The translations under genes were made by a program, and so were the position numbers. From assembly GCA_964388665.1 (NCBI GenBank), contig CAYMBJ010000026.1, positions 1 to 50,506 of the forward strand: 50,506 bases of DNA. Reading direction: 5' to 3'. Position 1 is the first letter of the stretch; each line of letters begins with the position of its first letter. The notes below the pieces were generated by a model. It had not been told where the DNA came from. It saw only the letters and a list, made by a program, of their open reading frames with translations, and did not search any database. Origin of the DNA: CALCCV01 sp964388665 (GTDB taxonomy: Bacteria > Bdellovibrionota > Bdellovibrionia > Bdellovibrionales > Bdellovibrionaceae). Of this stretch, positions 9,986-18,770 are shown one piece after another.

Positions 9986-11827
9986 ATGGTGAAGGTGATT
10001 CAATCTTTAAGATCCCTAATTTTTTCGGTCGTGATAGTGCTTTGCCAACAGGGCCTTGCGACCCCAGTGCGCGCCATGGTTGTGAACTGCAAGAACCTTG
10101 CATCTCTTGAACTTACGCGACAAAGCCTGCAGGCTAAATTTTCTACCTTTGTTGAAGGTTACTGGGAATATTTGATGCAGGAAAATCCGGAATGGGCGAC
10201 CTATGTAGGTTATAACAATGACAACGTCAATTCCAAATGGTCGGATCTCTCAAAGAGTTCAATTGAAACTCAAGCCAAGGATCATATCTGTCAAAAGGAG
10301 TTTTTGGAGAAATTCAAGTCTGTGGAGTTGTCTGACGAGGATAGACTCAATTTGGAGATCTTGCAGTACAATCTCGGGCAGCAGGTGGTTAGCGACACAT
10401 TGCCAGGTCGGTACATTCCCATGACACAAATGGGAGGTCTGCAGACAGAGATTCCAGATTTGATGACCGCGGCCCCGCAGAATCGGGCGGAGGACTATGA
10501 GGATCGAATCAGAAGGTTGGAGGCCTTGCCTGTGTTGGTTCAGCAAACCCAGGATCTGATGAAAGAGGGGATTGCCAAGGGAGTGATGCCACCAAAATTG
10601 GTGGTTGAAAAGGTGATTCCACAAATGGAGGCTTTGCTTGAGAAAGATTTAAAGAAAAATCCAATTCTCAAGTCCTTTTATGAGATTCCGGAAACTATTG
10701 GCGCAAAGGACAAGAAAAAGTTGATCGCAGAGGCAGAAGAAGTTTTTGTGAAAAAATCACTTCCGAGCCTGCAAAAATTGAGCGATTTTATAAAAAATGA
10801 ATACGCGGCGAAGGCCACAAGCTCGATAGGTCTATCGGCACTCCCTGAGGGAAAGCGTTGGTATGAGCACCTTATTCGGCAACACACAACTACCGAAATG
10901 TCGGCCCAGCAGATTCATGAATTGGGTTTGCGTGAAGTCAAGCGCATCGCCAAGGAGATGAACAAACTGAAGGTGCAAAGTGGCTTTAAAGGAAGTTTAG
11001 CGGAGTTCAATAAATTTTTACAGACGGATTCGCAGTTTTTTTATGACAAACCCGAGGACCTTATCACTGGTTATCGTGAGATTGCCAAACGAATTGATCC
11101 CGAATTGCCGCGGTTGTTTTCGCTTTTACCTCGGTTGCCTTACGGGGTGCGCGAGATGCCGGCCTACAAAGCACCAGAAAGCCCAACAGCTTTTTATATG
11201 TCAGGAAGTTTAAAGTCGGGGCGGGCGGGCTACTTCGAAGCCAATACTTTTGATCTCAAGTCGCGGCCCAAATGGGAAATGGAAGTGCTCACAGCTCATG
11301 AGGCCGTCCCAGGGCATCACCTGCAGATCTCTTTGGCGCAAGAGGTTGAGTCCTTGCCTGAGTTTCGGAAAGAAATGGGCTACAATGCGTTCAGTGAAGG
11401 CTGGGCGCTCTATTCTGAGAGCTTAGGTGATCAATTGAGTTTGTACAAGAACACCTATTCCAAATACGGGCAATTGAGTTACGACATGTGGCGAGCAGTT
11501 CGCTTGGTAGTGGATACGGGAATACATGCCAAAGGTTGGAGCGACAAGATGGCATTGAAGTACGCGATGGCACAAATGCCAAAACCAGAAGCCCAAATGG
11601 CCACCGAAATCGATCGGTACATTGCTTACCCCGGGCAAGCACTGTCCTACAAAATCGGACAACTGAAATTTATGGAAATAAAAGAAAAAACCCAAAAGAG
11701 GCTCGGCAAAAAATTTGATATTCGTGAGTTCCATACGGAGGTCCTCAGGCACGGGGCCTTGCCAATGGAGACTCTTGAAAAGCAAGTGAGTCGCTGGCAA
11801 GGAGCTCCCAATCCAACTCTTAATTGA
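9986..11827 (+). CDS. DUF885 family zinc peptidase, exported
   Basis: The ATG at 9986 is chosen over an in-frame ATG at 9911: it has GAGGAG five bases upstream, and the protein then opens with a good signal peptide (MVKVIQSLRSLIFSVVIVLC, ending around PVRA). The mature part is a typical DUF885 protein of about 580 residues. The key motif is HEAVPGHH at residues 438-445, followed by a conserved FSEGWALYSE that supplies the downstream glutamate. This is the usual active-site arrangement of these M3/M32-like peptidases. Periplasmic or surface oligopeptide hydrolysis is inferred. The 3' end overlaps the convergent fusion gene by eight bases. Confidence 0.85.
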   Translation: MVKVIQSLRSLIFSVVIVLCQQGLATPVRAMVVNCKNLASLELTRQSLQAKFSTFVEGYWEYLMQENPEWATYVGYNNDNVNSKWSDLSKSSIETQAKDHICQKEFLEKFKSVELSDEDRLNLEILQYNLGQQVVSDTLPGRYIPMTQMGGLQTEIPDLMTAAPQNRAEDYEDRIRRLEALPVLVQQTQDLMKEGIAKGVMPPKLVVEKVIPQMEALLEKDLKKNPILKSFYEIPETIGAKDKKKLIAEAEEVFVKKSLPSLQKLSDFIKNEYAAKATSSIGLSALPEGKRWYEHLIRQHTTTEMSAQQIHELGLREVKRIAKEMNKLKVQSGFKGSLAEFNKFLQTDSQFFYDKPEDLITGYREIAKRIDPELPRLFSLLPRLPYGVREMPAYKAPESPTAFYMSGSLKSGRAGYFEANTFDLKSRPKWEMEVLTAHEAVPGHHLQISLAQEVESLPEFRKEMGYNAFSEGWALYSESLGDQLSLYKNTYSKYGQLSYDMWRAVRLVVDTGIHAKGWSDKMALKYAMAQMPKPEAQMATEIDRYIAYPGQALSYKIGQLKFMEIKEKTQKRLGKKFDIREFHTEVLRHGALPMETLEKQVSRWQGAPNPTLN

Positions 11828-14800
11828 GTCTGTCAATTTTTTCGGTCAATATCGCGGCGTCTTCCACGGCATTGATACTGACATAATAGTCGCGCAAGAT
11901 CTCAATTCGAGAGCGATCTTTTAGGCGCTGCTCTGCTGCTTCGGCCATAAAGGCATAGGCAGACTGATCTGAATCCGTGGCGATGAGGCTGCCTATGAGG
12001 TACTTCATTGCTGGCAAATAGGTTGGAACAAGTTTGTAATAGGCGTTCAGATAGGCAATGGCTTGACCATGGCGGGCGATTTCATTGTAATAGTGGCCCA
12101 AGTAAAACTTTACGTTTTCACCACAGTCTCTAAGATACTCGGGCAAGTCTTTTTCAATAGCGGTCGCAAGTGGTTTGGCGTCAGCGAGTTTATCGCTAGA
12201 GCTATAGACTTCCAGGGCCAAGCAGCGTGACACGTTGTCACCGTATTGAAGCTGCCTACTCAAAAGCTCATTGGCTTCAGTAAAATTGTTGGTGGCGAGA
12301 AAAAGATTGAGAGCCAAATTCAGCGTTTCTGCATCCACTTTGTTTTTTAAAATTGGAGTTAAAATCTCTGTAGCCGAAGCGTATCGCTCCATTTGATAGT
12401 AGGCACGTGCCAATGCCATTTTGTCTTCTGGATTTTCGCTGAGAGCTTCTTTTTTAAGACCCAATACACGATTGTACTTATAGAAATTTCCACTTGCATT
12501 GAGAGCATCGAGAGTTTTAAACCAAAAGCTTGATTCCGCACGGGAGCTATCAGGAACGAGCTTGTTGTAAGCTCCTCTAAATTCACTATCTAAAAACGAC
12601 TGAACATTTTGGTGGCGATCACCATAAAAAAGTTTAGATTGGCGAGTCTCGGCATAGGCATTTCGATCGGTATTGATGGGGGCGCCTTCTGCAAATGACA
12701 GGACTTCACTTCTGGTAACTGTCATGTGTGCGAGCAGCTCATAGGCATTGTTCAATGGAATGCTCTGCAGGCGTTTCACCAATTTTGGACTATGCATCAC
12801 CTGATCAGCTCTTTGTAAGTCATATTGAAGTGGGCTTTGAGAGCCCAAGAGAATCAATTCATCATCTTGAAGGTTTGTGAACACGGCCCCATGCGGAAAA
12901 ACTGAGTAGAATGTTTTTAGAATGCTTTTAAGAACGTCAACATCCATATTGTAAAGATTCAGCCACTGCGAAAAAATGCCCTTTGGCTTTAGGCGTGATT
13001 TTACAAGTTCAAAATATTCGAGAGTAAAAAGATTGGCCACTCCAGAGAGCCAGGAGTGAGACGGCTGCGAAGCAATGATGTCAAATGGCGCCTCTGTGCC
13101 TACAGCCAATAGAAAGCGTGCATCTTCAATACGAAGGTCAACGTTGGGGCGCGCGATGATTGGATTGTTGCCATTATATACGTAGTCGGCGGCTTCAAGA
13201 ATGCCCTTCTCAAGCTCCGCCACAAAAACATGCTTGAGATCCGTTGAACTTAAAAAATCAACAGAGTATCCACCACCATAACCGACAATAAATGCGTTTT
13301 GAGGGTCCTCCAAAAAAACGTAAGGAAGAAGTCCCAATAACGCCTCGTATTTTGGCAGGGTGTCTTTGCTGGTGCGATAATAAATGGATTCATTGAGACC
13401 ATTGGTTTTGAGTCGAAAAAAATCGCGGTAGTTGGGGCCGTCACTCTGATCATGACTAAGGCTGATGATTGCAGTTTGACCCTCGATTATTTTAACGAAT
13501 TGCTCATTGTCTCGATTATAAATTTGCAACAGTTCTGTGAGCGATTTGCTTCCATCCATTTTTTGGCGGTAGGCACTGCGAATGATATTCTTGTAATGCA
13601 GATCGCCCTGAGTAAATACTGCGAGCGCGATGATCAACAGAATGGCCCAGGCTTTAACAGATCGACTGGTTAGAAAGCGATGACTAAAGCCTACCACAAT
13701 AATCGCAGCAAGCATAACAATCAGACCCACCGTTAGTGTATGAGATGATCCAATAAGAGGAATTAAGAGAACTCCACTCAGATAGCTGCCAGCTATGGAG
13801 CCAATCGTGTTGACCGAGTAGATCTGCCCTGTGGCCCTTGGAGTGTCGTGGTTTTGCCGTGAAATCAGCTCAATGGCCAATGGGAGCAACATACCTGACA
13901 CCAACGTCGGCCCAACAATAAACAACCCAGCCACTAGGAATTTGATAGTGAGTAAAGAGACTGCTCCGCCAATGTAATAACTGAGCAGAGTTGTACCGAC
14001 AGGCAAGACTGCAAGCAATGCTGTGGCCACCCAAAGAAGCACAAAGAGAGCGATGCAAAGCAAATAAAAGAAACGCTGTCGATCCTTAATCTTGAATAGA
14101 ATCTTATTTAGAAGCAAGGACCCCAAAGCAATTCCCAGCAGAAATAAAGAAAGAATGATGCTGAGTCCATAAATATTTGTACCCATGAAAATTCCAAGAT
14201 ATTTGGACCAAACCACTTCCGCTGTCAGTGTGGCGAATCCGGCTGCGCCGCTCATAAACACATACGAAAACGACTTTCTTTTGCTAGGGTGGTTTGGGGC
14301 AACCTCGCTCTTGGCAGAGATTTCCTCATTGTTGTCCACACCCAGCGTGTCTGCCATTTTTTCTTGAGCCCGAGCGCTGTTGGATCCAAATTGGCTTCTG
14401 TAGGCATAGGCGATTCCCAAGAGCAGTAAATTGCCGAAAACAGCAACATGGTTGGTGATCTCTACTCCAAATGACGGAATCAGGAAGAATCCAGAAAGGA
14501 ATGCGCCAAACACGGCGCCCAAGGTATTCACACCATAGAGAAGGCTGACAGAGCTTGATGAGTTGTTTGAGTTCGAAAGATCTGTTTTCCTATTGGTAGC
14601 CAAGCTTTCGAAGGCTTTCACTAAGATTGGCAAGGTGGCGCCCATTGCCAGTGTTGGCAGAATCAATACGAGAAATACAATTGAAAATTTGATGAGATGC
14701 GAGACCAGCGAGAGCTCGCCGCTAGGATAGATCCAGACCATAATTTGTTGCATATTAAAGAGCAAGTAAACCAATCCAGCGCCATAGACTCCTATAAAAC

Positions 14801-15032
14801 CTTCGATCTTTCCGTAGGTCCAAATTGGATTGGCTATCTTGTGATGAAATTTTCCGAGTAAAAAACTTCCTGCGGCTAAGCCAAAAAAGAAAATGGACAG
14901 AACCAAGCTCATGCTCGCAGAAGTGGAGCCTACGGCTAATGAGAGCTGGCGGATCCAAATCATCTGATAAACAAGGCTCGTAAAACCTGAAATAAAAAAT
15001 AACAAGAGTCCGACTAACTTTAACTTTGACAT
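11820..15032 (-). CDS. Fused MFS-like / spermidine-synthase-like / TPR membrane protein
   Basis: A 1070-residue protein. The N-terminal ~480 residues hold about 12-14 membrane helices (SGFTSLVYQMIWIRQL is the characteristic opening of fused MFS/spermidine synthase proteins). A Rossmann methyltransferase-like domain follows, with FIVGYGGGYS at about residues 578-588 and FDIIASQPSHSWLSGVANLF at about 650-670. From about residue 850 come TPR-like helices (ALARAYYQMERYASATEIL). Classical spermidine synthases have a catalytic Asp in a DSTDP motif; here it is SQPS, as in the fused subfamily whose usual form is SEPSNPW. Polyamine synthesis is therefore doubtful. The start has GAGG six bases upstream. 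The protein must sit in the inner membrane. Confidence 0.85.
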   Translation of the reverse strand: MSKLKLVGLLLFFISGFTSLVYQMIWIRQLSLAVGSTSASMSLVLSIFFFGLAAGSFLLGKFHHKIANPIWTYGKIEGFIGVYGAGLVYLLFNMQQIMVWIYPSGELSLVSHLIKFSIVFLVLILPTLAMGATLPILVKAFESLATNRKTDLSNSNNSSSSVSLLYGVNTLGAVFGAFLSGFFLIPSFGVEITNHVAVFGNLLLLGIAYAYRSQFGSNSARAQEKMADTLGVDNNEEISAKSEVAPNHPSKRKSFSYVFMSGAAGFATLTAEVVWSKYLGIFMGTNIYGLSIILSLFLLGIALGSLLLNKILFKIKDRQRFFYLLCIALFVLLWVATALLAVLPVGTTLLSYYIGGAVSLLTIKFLVAGLFIVGPTLVSGMLLPLAIELISRQNHDTPRATGQIYSVNTIGSIAGSYLSGVLLIPLIGSSHTLTVGLIVMLAAIIVVGFSHRFLTSRSVKAWAILLIIALAVFTQGDLHYKNIIRSAYRQKMDGSKSLTELLQIYNRDNEQFVKIIEGQTAIISLSHDQSDGPNYRDFFRLKTNGLNESIYYRTSKDTLPKYEALLGLLPYVFLEDPQNAFIVGYGGGYSVDFLSSTDLKHVFVAELEKGILEAADYVYNGNNPIIARPNVDLRIEDARFLLAVGTEAPFDIIASQPSHSWLSGVANLFTLEYFELVKSRLKPKGIFSQWLNLYNMDVDVLKSILKTFYSVFPHGAVFTNLQDDELILLGSQSPLQYDLQRADQVMHSPKLVKRLQSIPLNNAYELLAHMTVTRSEVLSFAEGAPINTDRNAYAETRQSKLFYGDRHQNVQSFLDSEFRGAYNKLVPDSSRAESSFWFKTLDALNASGNFYKYNRVLGLKKEALSENPEDKMALARAYYQMERYASATEILTPILKNKVDAETLNLALNLFLATNNFTEANELLSRQLQYGDNVSRCLALEVYSSSDKLADAKPLATAIEKDLPEYLRDCGENVKFYLGHYYNEIARHGQAIAYLNAYYKLVPTYLPAMKYLIGSLIATDSDQSAYAFMAEAAEQRLKDRSRIEILRDYYVSINAVEDAAILTEKIDRLN

Positions 15033-15244
15033 TTAATCCTCAATTTCATCTTGGAATTATTCCAAATGCCAATCGTAACTGGCTGTAAAAAACGCGAAAT
15101 GAGTCAACGGCAAAACTCACCCGGTGCTAATATGCTTGTGGGAAATCATCATTTCAACTTAGGATTTTAAGTTTGGTAATTTTTCAATTGGCACATTCGC
15201 CATGCGGAGCCACTTTTCATTTTCAAGTGCAGTTGTCAGAAATA

Positions 15245-15273
15245 CAGCTGACTCCGGTTTCAGAAGTCAGCTG
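15245..15273 (-). terminator. Hairpin downstream of the Met-Pro repeat gene
   Basis: CAGCTGACT (15245-15253) pairs exactly with AGTCAGCTG (15265-15273) around an 11-base loop. It lies about 55 bases past the stop of the minus-strand repeat gene. The U-tract on that side is weak (TATTT), so efficiency is uncertain; the plus-strand flank CTGTTTT is a slightly better tract. Confidence 0.45.
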
Positions 15274-15328
15274 CTGTTTTCGCCTATGAGTGAATTTGCA
15301 AGATTTTGAATTCAGGCGCGTTGGGTTG

Positions 15329-17512
15329 TTACTGAGTGATGTCCTCCAAGTTGTCGGCCATGCCCATTCCCATTCCCATTCCCATTCCACCACCGCCCAT
15401 GCCCATTGGTGGCATTGGTTGTGGCATAGGCTGCGGCATAGGCTGCGGCATTGGTTGCGGCATTGGTTGCGGCATTGGTTGCGGCATAGGCTGTGGCATT
15501 GGTTGCGGCATAGGCTGTGGCATTGGTTGCGGCATTGGTTGCGGCATAGGCTGTGGCATTGGTTGCGGCATAGGCTGCGGCATTGGTTGCGGCATTGGCT
15601 CTGGCATAGGCATAGGTTGTGGCATTGGATCCGGCATAGGCATTGGCATAGGTTGTGGCATTGGCTCCGGCATTGGCATAGGCATAGGTTGCGGCATAGG
15701 TTGTGGCATTGGCTCCGGCATAGGCTCCGGCATAGGCATAGGCATAGGTTGCGGCATTGGCTCCGGCATAGGCATAGGCATAGGTTGCGGCATTGGGTCT
15801 GGCATAGGCATAGGTTGCGGCATAGGTTGCGGCATAGGCTCCGGCATAGGCATAGGCATAGGCATAGGCATAGGTTGCGGCATTGGCTCTGGCGTAGGCA
15901 TTGGCATAGGTTGTGGCATTGGCTCCGGCATCGGCATTGGTTGCGGCATTGGCTCCGGCATCGGCATTGGTTGCGGCATTGGTTGCGGCATTGGCGTCGG
16001 CGTAGGATCAGGCATTCCCATGCCCATACCCATTCCCATTCCACCACCGCCCATGCCCATTGGTGGCATTGGGCGAACTGGTCCGTCCGTATTCACGCAT
16101 TTCTGATGATGAACATCCCAGCGCGAACCATGGGGACATTTGCCAGGTCGGTTTATAGCAACACACTTGTCTCGCTGATTGTCCCAAACTGTGCCAGGGC
16201 CACAGACTTTGCGAAGTTTACGGCATTTGCGATCATTCGGATCCCAATATTCGTTTTTGTTACATCGCTTCTTGGCGGACTCACAGCGCCCGTTATCGTA
16301 ATCCCATTTGTGACCAGAGGGACAACCGAGAAAATCGCGCACACATCGCTGACGACTGTAATCCCAGTGGAAACCCCATTGGCACTGTCGTGAATAACTG
16401 GTGCGAACGCATTCCCTAGCAATCCAGTCGTACTCATATCCCAAAGGGCACGAATAAGGTTGGCGAACGCAGCGATTATAGTACTCGTCCCACTCATAAT
16501 TATAGGGGCATCGAGGGTAGCTGACTCTTACGCATTTCTCTAAGAAGGAATCATAATAGTATCCGGCTGGGCAATTGGGAGTTGTATCCCAGGGCTTGCA
16601 AGAGTTTTGGAAGGGATCGTAGTAGGTACCGTCAGGACAGGATTCATCGCGATCTGGCACGCAATGTTCAAGTGTGGAGTCATAGTAATAGCCTTCAGGA
16701 CATTGATATATAGGATCAGGAGTTGGTGTGGGTGTGGGTGTGGGTGTGGGCCCTGGGCCCGGTACAGGGGTCGCTTTGGGCAAAACTTCAAACTGAAATT
16801 GCTGGCTGTAGGTCTCTTCGAGACTGTTGGTTAAGGTCAACCAAAAGCGGTATACGCCCTCTTCTTTGGGAGTGCCTGCAACTAAAAATCTGTGCAATTC
16901 TGGTTGAAAAGTCACATCAATGCCTTCGGGAAGATAGTCATATTGAACATCTCCCTCGTAGGTCACATCAGGGACTTGGACATACTTAAGACGTTCGCGG
17001 TAATTTGTACCCAAGCGAACGGAGGGCAGAAGACTCTCTGTATCCAACTTTGGATAGTCAAAATTCTCTTTGTTGTCTTGTCCGTAGAAACAAATCTCTC
17101 GCGAAGCAATTTCAACGGCCTCAGTATCGTCGTTATCTGAGATTTGACTGGCAGAAAGTGTAAAGCACCATCTGTCAGCAAAAGTAGGTGTACCAAAAAT
17201 ACGAATTGTGCTGGCTGTGGTGTCTTCTAGAAAAAGGCCTGCGGGCAATGCGCCTTCTGATTCTTGCCAGAGGATATTGTCTTTGGAGTCATCTAAGAGA
17301 GTGGCCTCGATCTCCTTGTACTCACCATATTTGAAGTACAGGTCGTCTTCATCAATCAGAATTTGATGCACAGCGCGTGGCGAAAGGCTGTCGTCAGCTT
17401 TGACGGCATTGCTGTGCTGGCCAGGAAAGCTGCCAGTTAATAGAAAGAGCAAAGCTGCCGAGCCGAAGCAAATTCGCCCCACCAGGCCGCGCCAGTTTTT
17501 CGGTTTTTTCAT
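15329..17512 (-). CDS. Modular secreted protein: Ig-like domains, ten Cys-pair repeats, Met-Pro repeat tail
   Basis: The ATG at 17512 (727 residues) follows GGGGGA and gives a clean signal peptide (GRICFGSAALLFLLTG), so the long upstream extension of the frame is rejected. Order of parts: (1) about residues 40-250, two putative Ig/cadherin-like units (LPAGL.....IFGTP, LPEGIDV.....VAGTP, as in He_PIG domains); (2) a Thr-Pro linker; (3) ten tandem 20-23-residue repeats with consensus C-P-x-G-x-x-[YW]-D-x5-C at about residues 271-470, vaguely like the core of peritrophin chitin-binding modules; (4) about residues 475-727, a Met-Gly block, a long MPQP/MPEP/MPMP array, and the same Met-Gly block again. 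No enzyme domain was seen. Surface attachment or a structural role is inference. Confidence 0.8.
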   Translation of the reverse strand: MKKPKNWRGLVGRICFGSAALLFLLTGSFPGQHSNAVKADDSLSPRAVHQILIDEDDLYFKYGEYKEIEATLLDDSKDNILWQESEGALPAGLFLEDTTASTIRIFGTPTFADRWCFTLSASQISDNDDTEAVEIASREICFYGQDNKENFDYPKLDTESLLPSVRLGTNYRERLKYVQVPDVTYEGDVQYDYLPEGIDVTFQPELHRFLVAGTPKEEGVYRFWLTLTNSLEETYSQQFQFEVLPKATPVPGPGPTPTPTPTPTPDPIYQCPEGYYYDSTLEHCVPDRDESCPDGTYYDPFQNSCKPWDTTPNCPAGYYYDSFLEKCVRVSYPRCPYNYEWDEYYNRCVRQPYSCPLGYEYDWIARECVRTSYSRQCQWGFHWDYSRQRCVRDFLGCPSGHKWDYDNGRCESAKKRCNKNEYWDPNDRKCRKLRKVCGPGTVWDNQRDKCVAINRPGKCPHGSRWDVHHQKCVNTDGPVRPMPPMGMGGGGMGMGMGMGMPDPTPTPMPQPMPQPMPMPEPMPQPMPMPEPMPQPMPMPTPEPMPQPMPMPMPMPMPEPMPQPMPQPMPMPDPMPQPMPMPMPEPMPQPMPMPMPEPMPEPMPQPMPQPMPMPMPEPMPQPMPMPMPDPMPQPMPMPEPMPQPMPQPMPQPMPQPMPQPMPQPMPQPMPQPMPQPMPQPMPQPMPQPMPQPMPQPMPQPMPPMGMGGGGMGMGMGMGMADNLEDITQ
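15359..16072. repeat. Met-Pro minisatellite with duplicated Met-Gly flanks
   Basis: The array is built from six-base units (GGCATA, GGCATT, GGTTGC, GGCTCC types) that group mostly into 12-base repeats. On the minus strand they encode alternating Met-Pro-Gln/Glu/Met-Pro. An identical 44-base sequence borders it on both sides (15375-15418 and 16029-16072), encoding the Met-Gly-rich block. Because units are multiples of three and stop-free in several frames, long spurious reading frames appear on both strands here; only the minus-strand frame of the signal-peptide protein is considered real. Confidence 0.95.
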
Positions 17513-17760
17513 GAGTCCCCCACTTTTTGTTTTAGATATCCCAGTGCCTCCTTCAGCAAGACTCATGCCCTTTTGAAAGCTCTTATTGGAGCCAAAATGA
17601 AACCTTATTGGACAATAGTGCACAAAAATTAGTGAGATTGGCCACCAACTGAGGATTTGTAGACAAGATGATGAATAGATTCTTGGCCAGGTTGACACTG
17701 TACCATTGGTGCTGTCACCTATCTAAATGGTAACGAAGTGATTGGCGATACGGAGGACTC

Positions 17761-18462
17761 CTGACGGCAATTCAAGTAAAAAACTATTTACACAATGTTT
17801 TACAGAGGCATTTTCACCTATTGACCTTCGTTGGCGCTGTACTGGTTTACTTTGAAGTGTACCGAGTGGTGGTGCTGTATCGTCTCCTAGAAACATACTC
17901 TTTTGCGGAGCCCGTGCCGCACTTTTTAGTTCTTTGGAACAGTTTCCGTTTCGATGCTGTGACCGTTGGTTTTTTGATTGCGCCTTTGTGGATCGCTGCA
18001 TTCCTTGGGAAATCCTTGTTTAATGTGCTGAAGATAGCTTGGATATTCGTGGTGGTCAGCCTATTGATTGGCGTCACCACTTTCGATATTCAGCATTTTG
18101 CCGATAAAGGGAGTCGCTGGCGGGGAGTCAGTGGCGATGTCGAAAGTGAAATTGCAAAGTTTGTCTTAGTGGCTCCGGGAGAGACCTTTGGCAATTTAGT
18201 GATCCTGGGCATTTTATTGATGGTCCTGTTAAAAATGTATATGATTCAAATGCGAAGTCGCAAACAGGCCCCAAGGGATCCCATTGGAATTTTTTTTCCA
18301 GAACTCATTTCGAGACTGCTGCTCTCGCTCATTTGTTTGCTTCTCTTGGGGCGGGGAAGCGTTGGGCAGCATCATTTGCGGCGCGAGGACGCCATGATTG
18401 TGAGCTCAGTGAATCTGCAAGAGTGGATATTCAATCCCATTTGGATTATCGGCAAAGAATGA
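17761..18462 (+). CDS. LtaS-like membrane domain lacking the sulfatase domain
   Basis: Four or five hydrophobic helices (for example HLLTFVGAVLVYFEVYRVVV, ILGILLMVLLKMYMI). FRFDAV after the second helix and the ending GQHHLRREDAMIVSSVNLQEWIFNPIWII match in layout the membrane part of LTA-synthase-family phosphoglycerol transferases, up to the point where the extracellular sulfatase-fold domain should begin. The frame then stops, and eight bases later the opposite-strand parvulin gene ends, so the catalytic domain is absent. The start is uncertain: the frame is open from 17734. GGAGGA at 17752-17757 favours a non-ATG start near 17761 (CTG); TTG at 17821 is the conservative choice. Probably a remnant or a repurposed membrane module. 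Confidence 0.6.
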   Translation: MTAIQVKNYLHNVLQRHFHLLTFVGAVLVYFEVYRVVVLYRLLETYSFAEPVPHFLVLWNSFRFDAVTVGFLIAPLWIAAFLGKSLFNVLKIAWIFVVVSLLIGVTTFDIQHFADKGSRWRGVSGDVESEIAKFVLVAPGETFGNLVILGILLMVLLKMYMIQMRSRKQAPRDPIGIFFPELISRLLLSLICLLLLGRGSVGQHHLRREDAMIVSSVNLQEWIFNPIWIIGKE

Positions 18463-18470
18463 CAGTCTCA

Positions 18471-18770
18471 TCATTGATTTCTTCTGATGATATGATAGCC
18501 AAAGGAAGTTTGCACAACCTCTGAGATTTGATTTGCATCCAGTTCCTGGGCCGCTTCAGCAAAATTGGCGTGAAGTCGTTTTAATGGCACTAAGCCCAAA
18601 TTGCCACCTTGCTCGCCCGAAGCGCAAAGGGAGTGCCGGAGGGCTAGAATTTCAAAATCATCGCCTGCTCTTAGCTTTTTAAGCAAATGCTCAGCATCAA
18701 CCCTTCGTTCTACAAGAATGTGTGAGAGATCCATCTGCGGCGTTGAAGATTTGCCCTTTTTCACGGTCAA
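18471..18770 (-). CDS. Minimal parvulin-type peptidyl-prolyl isomerase
   Basis: A 99-residue single-domain PpiC/rotamase. SHILVE at the N-terminus, the serine-rich SLCASGEQGGNLG loop, and FGYHIIRR at the C-terminus are the parvulin landmarks. The two active-site histidines lie in the first and last of these. No signal peptide is present, so it is cytoplasmic, like E. coli PpiC (93 residues). Its ATG overlaps the stop of the HD-GYP-like gene by four bases (ATGA), indicating one operon with coupled translation. Confidence 0.92.
   Translation of the reverse strand: MTVKKGKSSTPQMDLSHILVERRVDAEHLLKKLRAGDDFEILALRHSLCASGEQGGNLGLVPLKRLHANFAEAAQELDANQISEVVQTSFGYHIIRRNQ

Noticed and set aside
15290..16393. 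Long plus-strand and alternative minus-strand reading frames (His/Arg/Leu-rich, Gly-Ile-Cys-rich and Cys/Arg-rich products) over the Met-Pro array
   Set aside because: They are by-products of a stop-free hexamer repeat. They lack ribosome binding sites and any known domain, and the minus-strand frame with a signal peptide explains the region.
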